This document shows positions 13,101-18,119 of a stretch of 18,119 nt of DNA, piece after piece. Both the position numbers and the translations under genes were made by a program. Each line of letters begins with the position of its first letter. Within the stretch, counting starts at the first letter, position 1. The stretch is taken from contig JAPPPH010000136.1 in NCBI GenBank assembly GCA_028817635.1, positions 1-18,119 on the forward strand, read 5' to 3'. Origin of the DNA: Verrucomicrobiales bacterium (GTDB lineage: Bacteria; Verrucomicrobiota; Verrucomicrobiia; Limisphaerales; UBA1096). Below the pieces are notes generated by a model. The model was given only the letters and a program-made list of their open reading frames with translations, searched no databases and had not been told where the DNA came from.

Positions 13101-13265
13101 ATCCTGCGCCGCGAACCCAGCGAGAGAGAAACGCTGCGCGCGGTTCAATTCGTCAGCCAAGCGCTTGGCCAAGCGGAGGCCGACCCGCCCAAGGCCACCG
13201 AGCAGGCCTGGCTGAGTCTTGCCCGGGTGTTGTTTTCGTCCAACGAATTCATGTTTTTGGACTGA
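10110..13265 (+). CDS. Large secreted PSCyt1/DUF1549/DUF1553 protein with an embedded carbohydrate-binding-like module
   Basis: The 1051-residue protein has a signal peptide (to about residue 23, GNLAA/DEG). Its N-terminal planctomycete cytochrome-C-like domain (~25-125) has heme-type motif C42-Y-K-C45-H46 in IEHCYKCHS. DUF1549 (~170-390) carries YDLTGLPPT, WGRHWLDVARYADSNG and a second CxxCH at 357-361 (GCARCHDHKFDPIP). A coiled-coil-prone stretch (~405-470) precedes a beta-rich insert (~476-600) starting ILIEAETF with YDLHIRYAA and INVIKFSW-like strands, resembling CBM6/CBM35. DUF1553 (~770-1040) contains PLTARVMANRIWLWHFGQGIVRTPDNFG and HRIIMNSAAYR. Members are usually encoded beside DUF1501 genes, as here; their function is unknown. 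Heme attachment would require a c-type maturation system, not seen here. Three palindrome copies sit between the first two domains and two near the C-terminus. Confidence 0.9.
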   Translation: MRRLAKAILPAVGFIAATGNLAADEGVEFFEKKIRPVLIEHCYKCHSAEAEQKGKLKGKLRLDLREAIRGRGESGLISVVPGKPDESNLYRAITYLDPELVMPPKTRLAKGVVADFKRWIEMGAPDPRDGRLAKAEAKRIDFAEARKFWAFRRPGEPTLPPVQAGAWPREDLDFFILAQLEANQLKPAPAAAKRTLIRRATYDLTGLPPTMEEIANFLADESPDAFRRVVDRLLASPHYGEKWGRHWLDVARYADSNGLDENLAYVNAFRYRNYVINAFNEDKPYDQFVREQIAGDLLKPSGDEPETARHARHIATGFLSVGAKMLAEDDGRKMEMDIIDEQLDTLGRAFMGMTLGCARCHDHKFDPIPTSDYYALAGILKSTHTMDNHKVVAQWHEIEVGTAALRAKQAEVDKAVGEQKKAISQFKSETSSRAIEQARSHAADYLIQVLIQSRKSGQIEHAIAQLEDKTKRDHAEFILIEAETFNRGNGLRSNENYGEGIGILISNGPTEVEYDVTVAKAGNYDLHIRYAAQMARPGGLRVNGDLVNKKATGSVTGTWYPASHTWHLEGTFPLSSGKNVIKFSWRTPTPHIDKLLFMPADKQIHSEPFKTDHLVAAFSDRWTEALKQAAKDAKSPLNEWRAYLDDPLKPIDEAAIEAIRNRFAKAAKGDPLHELLHKKDGPFKMPKEVEKLFTKEDQDKLKQLQAKLGEIEKSRPATPKAMAVREGKIQDLKVHLRGDYMTQGELAPRGYLQVIANKNASTPPKDGSGRAGFAQWLTGDNPLTARVMANRIWLWHFGQGIVRTPDNFGTLGLRPTHPELLDWLTLRFVESGWSIKQMHRIIMNSAAYRMSTEFSEQAYEMDPDNKLWWRFNRRRLQAEEVRDSLLVAGDSIEWGMKDQLMGYNPRQYVSQNDHPYFFGSSRTVYLPVIRSGTFDVLQAFDFGDPAVIQGQRSSTVGAAQALFMMNHDLVAKASGRLAKRAGGNPNLVGATHQLYADILRREPSERETLRAVQFVSQALGQAEADPPKATEQAWLSLARVLFSSNEFMFLD
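10428..10439. repeat. Iterated palindrome in the PSCyt-family gene, first of a cluster
   Basis: CGCTTGGCCAAG followed by GG is read as RLAKG near residue 108, at the end of the cytochrome-like domain. Confidence 0.9.
10500..10511. repeat. Iterated palindrome in the PSCyt-family gene, second of a cluster
   Basis: CGCTTGGCCAAG followed by GCC is read as RLAKA near residue 132, exactly 72 bases after the previous copy and in the same frame. The trailing GGCCAAGCGG at 10516 resembles an extra half-unit. Confidence 0.9.
10604..10615. repeat. Iterated palindrome in the PSCyt-family gene, third of a cluster
   Basis: CGCTTGGCCAAG is read in the third possible frame as AWPR (residues 166-169) just before the DUF1549 domain. 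It is the only exact copy in this window using that frame. Confidence 0.9.
13035..13048. repeat. Iterated palindrome near the PSCyt-family C-terminus (LAKR frame)
   Basis: The exact CGCTTGGCCAAGCG is read as GRLAKRAGG at about residue 977, in a loop-like Gly/Arg stretch of the DUF1553 domain. Confidence 0.95.
13156..13175. repeat. One and a half iterated palindromes near the PSCyt-family C-terminus
   Basis: A half-unit GCCAAGCG (13156-13163) runs into an exact CGCTTGGCCAAGCG (13162-13175), read as QALGQAEADPP. It looks like a tandem pair whose first unit has lost its left arm. Confidence 0.9.
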
Positions 13266-13322
13266 TTTTTGGGGTCGCTTTTTTATCGGGGCAGCCTAGT
13301 CTCGGCGGGTCCTATTTTTTGT

Positions 13323-14750
13323 ATGAACAAAGGAGGTTCAGTTTGCTGCGGATACGACGCCCCGCCGTTGACCCGGCGGGAGATGCTACAGAAGTCGAGT
13401 GCCGGCTTTGGGGCGTTGGCCTTGGCAGGGCTGCTTGGCGAGGAGGCCAGGGCTGCGGCCACGGACAATCCGCTGGCTTCGCGCCAGCCGCATTTCCCGG
13501 CCAAGGCCAAGCGCATCATTTTCCTGTTCATGCACGGTGGCGTGTCGCAGGTCGACTCGTTTGACTACCGCCCAGCCCTGCAGCGCGACACCGGCAAGCC
13601 GTATCCCGGCAAGAAACCGCGTATCGTCTCGAGCGCAACCGGCAACCTCGTCGCCTCGCCGTACAGCTTCAAGCAGTACGGCCAATGCGGCCAGTGGGCG
13701 TCCGATATTTTTCCGCACATCGCGTCGATGTCGGATGACCTCTGTTTCATCAAGTCGATGTACGGCTCGAACTCCCGGCACGGCTCGGCTCTGCTGGAGT
13801 TGCACACCGGCTCAGACACATTCATTCGTCCGTCGATGGGTTCGTGGCTCAACTACGGGCTTGGTTTTGAAAACCAAAACTTGCCCGGCTACATCACCTT
13901 TAAACCGACCGGAACGCACGGCGGAATGAACGCCTGGTCGTCCGCGTTTTTGCCGGCACACTATCACGGGGTGCAGATCGGCACCAAGGCGACTCCGATC
14001 GACAGGGCGAAGATTCCGTTCATCGATCGCAACGGCAAACCACTCTCGAGCCAGCGTCGCGAACTCGACTTGCTTGCGCAGATCAATCGCGAACACCTCA
14101 GTGAACGCGGTCACGACAACAAGCTGGAGGCACGCATCAACTCGTTTGAGCTGGCCTTCCGCATGCAGGCCGCCGCGCCGGAGATTCAAAACATCGACAA
14201 CGAAACCGAGGCGACGAAAAAACTTTACGGGCTGGACGACCCGAAGACGCGCGACTTTGGCCGGCAATGCCTGATGGCGCGCCGCTACTCCGAGGCCGGC
14301 GTCCGGTTCGTGCAGTGCAGCCAGGGCTACTGGGACGCGCACGGTGGATTGAAAAACAATCACCGCGACGTCGCCGGCAATGTGGACAAACCGATCGCCG
14401 GGTTGATCGCCGACATGAAGGCGCGCGGCCTGCTGGAGGACACGTTGATCCTGTGGGGAACAGAATTTGGCCGCACGCCGGTTGGCCAAGGGAGCGACGG
14501 ACGCGATCACAATCCGCACGCGATGACATTTTTCCTCGCCGGAGCGGGAGTCAAACCGGGCATCGCCTACGGCAGTACGGACGACCACGGCTACTACGCC
14601 ACCGAGAACCGCGTTCACTTTCACGATCTGCAGGCAACCATCCTGCACCTGTTCGGCCTCGACCACAAACGGCTGACCTACCGCTACGCCGGCCGCGACT
14701 TCCGCCTGACGGATGTGCACGGAGACGTCGTCCACGACATTCTCACCTAA
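13323..14750 (+). CDS. DUF1501 family exported protein with Tat-type leader
   Basis: The protein is 475 residues from ATG 13323; an in-frame TTG at 13269 would place a leader before the Tat signal. The N-terminus has LTRREMLQKSSAGFGALALAGLLG (RR at 18-19), a twin-arginine export signal, preceded by Cys8-Cys9. The body matches DUF1501, which shares the alkaline-phosphatase/sulfatase-like fold: IIFLFMHGGVSQVDSFDYRP at ~65-84, the LWGTEFGRTP block at 377-386, then DGRDHNPHAMTFFLAG and HLFGLDHKRLTYRYAGRDFRLTD near the end. Length is normal. The gene follows the PSCyt/DUF1549/DUF1553 gene by 57 bases, the usual pairing of the two families, and precedes the SASA gene by 2 bases, implying translational coupling. 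Enzymatic activity of the family is not established. TTGGCCAAG at 14482-14490 is a near-copy of the palindrome. Confidence 0.92.
   Translation: MNKGGSVCCGYDAPPLTRREMLQKSSAGFGALALAGLLGEEARAAATDNPLASRQPHFPAKAKRIIFLFMHGGVSQVDSFDYRPALQRDTGKPYPGKKPRIVSSATGNLVASPYSFKQYGQCGQWASDIFPHIASMSDDLCFIKSMYGSNSRHGSALLELHTGSDTFIRPSMGSWLNYGLGFENQNLPGYITFKPTGTHGGMNAWSSAFLPAHYHGVQIGTKATPIDRAKIPFIDRNGKPLSSQRRELDLLAQINREHLSERGHDNKLEARINSFELAFRMQAAAPEIQNIDNETEATKKLYGLDDPKTRDFGRQCLMARRYSEAGVRFVQCSQGYWDAHGGLKNNHRDVAGNVDKPIAGLIADMKARGLLEDTLILWGTEFGRTPVGQGSDGRDHNPHAMTFFLAGAGVKPGIAYGSTDDHGYYATENRVHFHDLQATILHLFGLDHKRLTYRYAGRDFRLTDVHGDVVHDILT
14482..14490. repeat. Near-copy of the iterated palindrome inside the DUF1501 gene
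   Basis: TTGGCCAAG preceded by G and followed by GG lacks the first decamer base. It is read as VGQG next to the EFGRTP motif. Confidence 0.5.
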
Positions 14751-14752
14751 CC

Positions 14753-15676
14753 ATGTGCCGCCTCGCACTGATCGCGCTGGCTTGTTTGATTTTTGCAAGC
14801 CAAGCGCAGGCCAAGCTGAAGGTGTTTATTCTCGCCGGGCAGTCCAACATGCAGGGTGCCGGCGCGATCAAAATAAATCCGAAGAGCAAAAACGGCGGAC
14901 AGGGGACACTCGAATATCTGGTGAAAGAAAAGCGCTTGGCCCACGTGGTGGATGCCAATGGTGACTGGGTCGTGCGGGATGACGTGTGGATCAAATACTT
15001 CGACCGCAAGGGCGGACTCACGATCGGGTACGGAGCCAAGCGCGACAAGATCGGACCGGAGTTTCAGTTCGGCCACGCGATTGGCCAGGCGCTCGACGAA
15101 CAGGTGCTGCTGATCAAGACCGCCTGGGGCGGACGATGCCTCGCGACCGATTTCCGGCCGCCCCGCTCCGGCGGGCGCCATCTCAAGTCCGGTTCACCCG
15201 GCGCCTACTACACGCTCATGGTGGAGGAAATTCATTCCGTTTTGAAAAACCTGAAAACGCACTTCCCCGAGTACGATGGCAAGGGCTACGAGATTGCCGG
15301 CTTCGGCTGGCATCAGGGCTGGAACGACGGACTCAAGAAAGAATGGGTGGCGGAGTACGAGGAGAATTTGGCCAACCTCATCCGCGATTTGCGCGATGAG
15401 TTCAGCGTGCCGAACATGCCGGCCGTGATCGCGGTCAGCGGCTTCGGGGGGCGCAAGCAAAAGATCGACCGGCGGCTGGGCATCATCGCGGCACAGCACA
15501 ACGTGGCCAAGATGCCGGAATTCGCCGGCACGGTGGCCAGCGTGGAGACGCGAGACTTTTTTCGGCCGCCGGAAAACTCCCCCTCCCGACAGGGCTACCA
15601 CTGGAACAGCAACGCTGAGACGTACTTCCTCATCGGCGACGCCATGGCCCGGGCGATGTTGAAACTGCTCAAGTAA
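14753..15676 (+). CDS. Secreted SASA-family carbohydrate acetylesterase
   Basis: The 307-residue protein has a signal peptide, MCRLALIALACLIFASQAQA, with cleavage after residue 20. A Cys at position 11 followed by LIFASQ does not make a lipobox. The SASA (sialate O-acetylesterase-like, SGNH-type) fold is shown by the nucleophile block FILAGQSNMQG with Ser31, the oxyanion/Gly region KTAWGGR (122-128), the FGWHQGWND block (184-192) where the family has WHQGExD, and GYHWNSNAETYFLIGDAM at the C-terminus containing the probable catalytic His283. The family removes acetyl groups from sugars such as sialic acids or xylan. The start lies 2 bases after the DUF1501 stop. The signal-peptide codons contain a degenerate palindrome pair (AGCCAAGCG and GGCCAAGCT at 14799-14818). 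Confidence 0.88.
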   Translation: MCRLALIALACLIFASQAQAKLKVFILAGQSNMQGAGAIKINPKSKNGGQGTLEYLVKEKRLAHVVDANGDWVVRDDVWIKYFDRKGGLTIGYGAKRDKIGPEFQFGHAIGQALDEQVLLIKTAWGGRCLATDFRPPRSGGRHLKSGSPGAYYTLMVEEIHSVLKNLKTHFPEYDGKGYEIAGFGWHQGWNDGLKKEWVAEYEENLANLIRDLRDEFSVPNMPAVIAVSGFGGRKQKIDRRLGIIAAQHNVAKMPEFAGTVASVETRDFFRPPENSPSRQGYHWNSNAETYFLIGDAMARAMLKLLK

Positions 15677-15729
15677 CGCACATTTTTCGTTCAACCGGCT
15701 TGGGGCTGTGGTAACAGTTGCCCCGCGCT

Positions 15730-16839
15730 ATGTCCGATCCGCGATACAAAAAACTCGCCGAAGTCCTCACTGGCTACTCCACCGAATTGAAGAAGGGCGA
15801 CACCGTCCTGCTCGACACCACCGACACGCCCGATGCGTTTACGATCGAGTTGGTTCGCGCCGCACGCAACCGAGGGGCCACTCCGCTCGTCGAGACTCGG
15901 CAGAGCCGTGTCGTGCGAGAGATGCTCATGGGAACCGATGAAGCCCATGCCAAGACCGTCCGCGATGTCGAACTGAGCCGCATGAAAAAATGCGACGCGT
16001 ACGTTGCGGTTCGAGGTGCCAAAAATTCCACCGAAAATTCCGACATCCTCTCCGAAAATCTCTCGATGTACTCCCGCACCCTGCGGCCGTTGCTCAACTA
16101 TCGCGTCAACAAAACCCGCTGGGTGGTCATCCGCTGGCCCAATGGCGCGATGGCACAGGGCGCCGGCATGAGCACCGAAGCGTTTGAGGATTTCTTTTTC
16201 CGCGTCTGCACGATGGACTACGCCAAGATGGCCAAGGCACAGAAGCCACTCATCAAGCGCATGGCCAAGGCGGACAAGGTACACCTCAAGGGGCCGGGCA
16301 CCGATCTGACATTCAGCATCAAGGGACTCGGCGCTGTCGGCTGCGCGGGCGACCGCAATATCCCGGACGGCGAGGTCTTTTCCTGCCCGGTAAAAAAGTC
16401 GGTCAACGGCGTGATCCAGTACAACACCCCGTCCATCTACGCCGGCACTCGGTTCGAGAACATGCGGCTCGAATTCAAGAACGGCAAAATCGTCGACGCC
16501 ACAGCGAGCGACACCAAGCGCATCAACGAGATTTTCGACACCGCCCCCGGCGCGCGCTATGTCGGCGAGTTCTCGCTTGGCTTCAATCCCCACATCAAGG
16601 AGCCGATGTGCGACATTTTGTTCGACGAAAAGATCGCCGGGTCGCTGCACTTCACCCCCGGCCAAGCGTACGAAGAGTGCGACAACGGCAACCGCTCCGC
16701 CGTCCACTGGGACATGGTGCTGATCCAACGCCCGGAATACGGCGGCGGCGAGGTTTGGTTCGACGACGAGTTAATCCGCAAGAACGGCATGTTTGTCCCG
16801 AACGACCTTAAGCCACTCAATCCGAACAACTTAAAGTAG
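15730..16839 (+). CDS. M29-family metallo-aminopeptidase
   Basis: The protein is 369 residues from ATG 15730, with no signal peptide, so a cytoplasmic enzyme. It matches the M29 (AmpS/PepS/aminopeptidase II) family, which releases N-terminal amino acids using two metal ions. Candidate ligands and active-site residues in order are Glu215 (PDGEVFSCP), Glu280 (YVGEFSLGFNP), His307 (GSLHFTPG), Tyr314 (AYEE), His326 and Asp328 (VHWDMV), the pattern expected for the family. Relatives run ~370-410 residues, so this one is compact. It follows the SASA gene by 53 bases in the same direction and could recycle peptides, but a functional tie to the secreted cluster is not shown. No ribosome-binding site is evident. 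One exact palindrome copy lies just after its stop. Confidence 0.9.
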   Translation: MSDPRYKKLAEVLTGYSTELKKGDTVLLDTTDTPDAFTIELVRAARNRGATPLVETRQSRVVREMLMGTDEAHAKTVRDVELSRMKKCDAYVAVRGAKNSTENSDILSENLSMYSRTLRPLLNYRVNKTRWVVIRWPNGAMAQGAGMSTEAFEDFFFRVCTMDYAKMAKAQKPLIKRMAKADKVHLKGPGTDLTFSIKGLGAVGCAGDRNIPDGEVFSCPVKKSVNGVIQYNTPSIYAGTRFENMRLEFKNGKIVDATASDTKRINEIFDTAPGARYVGEFSLGFNPHIKEPMCDILFDEKIAGSLHFTPGQAYEECDNGNRSAVHWDMVLIQRPEYGGGEVWFDDELIRKNGMFVPNDLKPLNPNNLK

Positions 16840-16841
16840 TG

Positions 16842-16855
16842 CGCTTGGCCAAGCG
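16842..16855. repeat. Iterated palindrome after the aminopeptidase gene
   Basis: The exact CGCTTGGCCAAGCG begins 3 bases after the stop codon and 6 bases before a small hairpin with a T run. Confidence 0.95.
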
Positions 16856-16860
16856 ATTGG

Positions 16861-16879
16861 GTTGTGAACAACTTTTTTT
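16861..16879 (+). terminator. Possible weak terminator after the aminopeptidase gene
   Basis: GTTG (16861-16864) and CAAC (16869-16872) can pair around the loop TGAA and are followed by seven T residues at 16873-16879. The 4-bp stem is too weak to be convincing alone, but the adjacent palindrome at 16842-16855 could add structure. It may mark the end of the transcript before atpB. Confidence 0.4.
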
Positions 16880-16906
16880 GTGAAAATGTCGAATTCCGAC
16901 ATAAAT
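16878..16906 (+). promoter_or_regulatory. Candidate promoter with an inverted repeat upstream of atpB
   Basis: TTGTGA at 16878-16883 and CATAAA at 16900-16905 are spaced 16 bases apart, like weak -35 and -10 elements. Between and overlapping them lies the inverted repeat ATGTCG-AATTC-CGACAT (16886-16902), a possible operator. The remaining leader to the atpB ATG at 17007 is AT-richer than its surroundings, with several T runs. Sigma-factor preferences of this organism are unknown. Confidence 0.35.
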
Positions 16907-17006
16907 GGGTTGTGTATCGCCCGTTTTTTGGCATAAATCCCGTCCACTTTTTAGGAAGTGGCTCCTTTTTTACGAAGGGAGCAAGCAGCCAATCCGTTTT
17001 TTTTGG

Positions 17007-18044
17007 ATGAATTTCCGCCGCTTTTTACTCGCCATAACATTGATCGTTGCCCTGCCGATGCCGGCTCTTTTCGCCGACGCAGAAGGCACCGCCGCATCCT
17101 CCACCGAAACCGCCGCAAACCATGGAGACGATGCCCATGGACACGAAGGCGGGCATCACGGTTTACCCAAGAACGCTGTCCCACTTTTTTTCGAGTACAA
17201 AGTCGAGACTGAAGTCATTGGTGAAAACGGAGAGCCTGTCATTGGTAAAGACGGAAAGCCTGAAACGAATGAAAAGCTGGTATTCGCCATCACCAACTCG
17301 ATGGTGGTTACTTGGATCGTGGCACTTGGCCTGATTCTCGTCGCGCAAATTGCCACCAAAAAGCCCAAGTTGGTGCCAACCGGCCTGCAAAACTTTGTCG
17401 AATGGATCGTTGAAAGCTTGATCGGCTTTTTCGAAGGCATCCTCGGAGCCAAGCTGGCTCGCGAAACGTTTTGGTTTTTTGGAACCATCTTCATTTTTAT
17501 CCTGTTCAGCAACTGGTTCGGCCTTATCCCTGGCGTGGGTACAGTAGGTTGGGCTCATGGTGATCCCGGCTTTTTTCACTCGGAACACTTGAGTGCTCCA
17601 CTGTTTCGCGGTGTGAACGCAGATTTAAATATGACCGCTGCGATGGCCCTGTTTTTCTTTGCGCTCTGGATTTTCTGGTCGCTCAAGGCAATCGGGCCGG
17701 GTGGGTTCTTCTTACACATTTTTAACGTCAAAGGACACGGTTTTACAGTGATGGGAATCTTCCTTTTGCTGATTTACATCTTTGTCGGCGTGGTGGAGGT
17801 GGTGTCCATCAGCGTTCGCCCAGTGGCCTTGATGTTCCGTCTCTACGGCAACGTGTTTGCGGGTGAGAATATCCTTGAGACGGTCATGGCTCTGGGCGGC
17901 CCGTACTTTGGTTGGCTGGCTGTCCTGCCGTTTTACTTTTTGGAATTACTCGTCGGATTTGTGCAGGCACTTGTGTTTGCCCTGCTGACAGCGGTGTTTA
18001 CCTCACTGATGTGCAGTCATCACGATGAGGATCACGCACACTGA
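17007..18044 (+). CDS. atpB: F0F1 ATP synthase subunit a
   Basis: The protein is 345 residues from ATG 17007. It starts with a cleavable-looking signal peptide (MNFRRFLLAITLIVALPMPALFA) and a ~70-residue exported extension containing NHGDDAHGHEGGHHG, rich in His. A tandem repeat IGENGEPV/IGKDGKPE (residues 71-86) comes from an exact 24-base spacing at 17217-17264. Five membrane segments follow (about 95-116, 156-178, 208-228, 246-268, 296-333). The essential arginine is Arg278 in MFRLYGNVFAGEN, so the proton path is intact. The C-terminus HHDEDHAH is also His-rich. An in-frame ATG at 16905 would put a polar leader ahead of the signal peptide and is less likely. It is probably the first gene of an atp operon that continues to the right; no atpI is seen upstream. 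It contains no palindrome copy. Confidence 0.93.
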   Translation: MNFRRFLLAITLIVALPMPALFADAEGTAASSTETAANHGDDAHGHEGGHHGLPKNAVPLFFEYKVETEVIGENGEPVIGKDGKPETNEKLVFAITNSMVVTWIVALGLILVAQIATKKPKLVPTGLQNFVEWIVESLIGFFEGILGAKLARETFWFFGTIFIFILFSNWFGLIPGVGTVGWAHGDPGFFHSEHLSAPLFRGVNADLNMTAAMALFFFALWIFWSLKAIGPGGFFLHIFNVKGHGFTVMGIFLLLIYIFVGVVEVVSISVRPVALMFRLYGNVFAGENILETVMALGGPYFGWLAVLPFYFLELLVGFVQALVFALLTAVFTSLMCSHHDEDHAH

Positions 18045-18119
18045 TAAGACACTTTTGGTGGTCAGACCATGCTGGATCGTGGGGGCCATCAAAGAAACTG
18101 ATAACATAACAAACAAACA
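18045..18119 (+). other. Leader region after atpB, gene not reached
   Basis: The final 75 bases carry no coding frame that I can support and no T-run terminator. The last ~25 bases are A-rich (AACATAACAAACAAACA). By the usual atp gene order, atpE would be expected next, beyond the window. Confidence 0.4.

Noticed and set aside
13812..14798. Long - strand open frames, also at 10728-11690, 15691-16728, 9243-10043 and 5989-6705
   Set aside because: They lie antisense to genes with clear families and motifs, and they have no recognisable domains. They arise because GC-rich codon use leaves few stops on the opposite strand.
1143..16855. The repeats as a CRISPR array or transposon ends
   Set aside because: Units are 10-14 bases, spaced irregularly over 15 kb with genes between, and there is no leader, spacer regularity, cas gene, transposase or target-site duplication.
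16905..17006. Starting AtpB at the ATG at 16905
   Set aside because: It would bury the signal peptide behind 34 residues, and the region looks like promoter/leader DNA. Not excluded absolutely.
1..18119. tRNA, rRNA or known riboswitch
   Set aside because: No cloverleaf, rRNA signature or recognisable riboswitch consensus was seen by eye; a covariance-model search could still find a small RNA.

Overview
The window looks like chromosomal DNA from a Verrucomicrobiota- or Planctomycetota-type bacterium, with Verrucomicrobiota my first choice. The reason is the combination of a cytochrome-like PSCyt/DUF1549/DUF1553 protein, DUF1501, DUF1080, SASA and SMP-30 secreted proteins beside ordinary housekeeping genes. 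The DNA is GC-rich, nearly all coding lies on the + strand, and most starts lack a clear Shine-Dalgarno sequence. No mobile-element gene, CRISPR array, rRNA or tRNA was recognised.

Layout. (1) Positions 3-548 hold the 3' end of an unidentified proline-tailed protein, closed by a strong rho-independent terminator. (2) Positions 622-4010 hold a housekeeping run: coaD, a YceD/DUF177 protein, rpmF, plsX and fabH. It combines CoA synthesis, 50S/23S rRNA biogenesis and the start of phospholipid and fatty-acid synthesis. (3) Positions 4136-5227 encode a PilT-type twitching ATPase. (4) Positions 5281-15676 hold six predicted exported proteins: an alpha/beta-hydrolase, an SMP-30 + DUF1080 fusion, a DUF1080 protein, a large PSCyt/DUF1549/DUF1553 protein with an embedded carbohydrate-binding-like module, a Tat-type DUF1501 protein and a SASA acetylesterase. 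They plausibly act together on decorated carbohydrate outside the cytoplasm, but the substrate is unknown. (5) Positions 15730-16839 encode an M29 metallo-aminopeptidase. (6) Positions 17007-18044 encode ATP synthase subunit a (atpB), probably the start of an atp operon that continues past the window.

The most striking signal is not a gene. A short perfect palindrome, core CTTGGCCAAG and usually CGCTTGGCCAAGCG, occurs 19 times as an exact decamer, where about 0.02 would be expected by chance. Seven copies are intergenic and twelve lie inside genes. All three reading frames through it are open: LGQA, LAKR or AWPR/S. Copies come singly or as direct pairs, and they sit in signal-peptide ends, inter-domain linkers and variable surface stretches of proteins. 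They are absent from fabH, pilT, rpmF and atpB. It behaves like a highly iterated, coding-compatible interspersed palindrome, comparable in concept to cyanobacterial HIP1 or Rickettsia palindromic elements, but with a sequence I do not recognise.

Other points of interest are a perfect terminator-type hairpin inside the signal-peptide codons of the hydrolase, a carbohydrate-binding-like domain inside the PSCyt-family protein, and a His-rich periplasmic extension with a 24-nt tandem duplication in AtpB.
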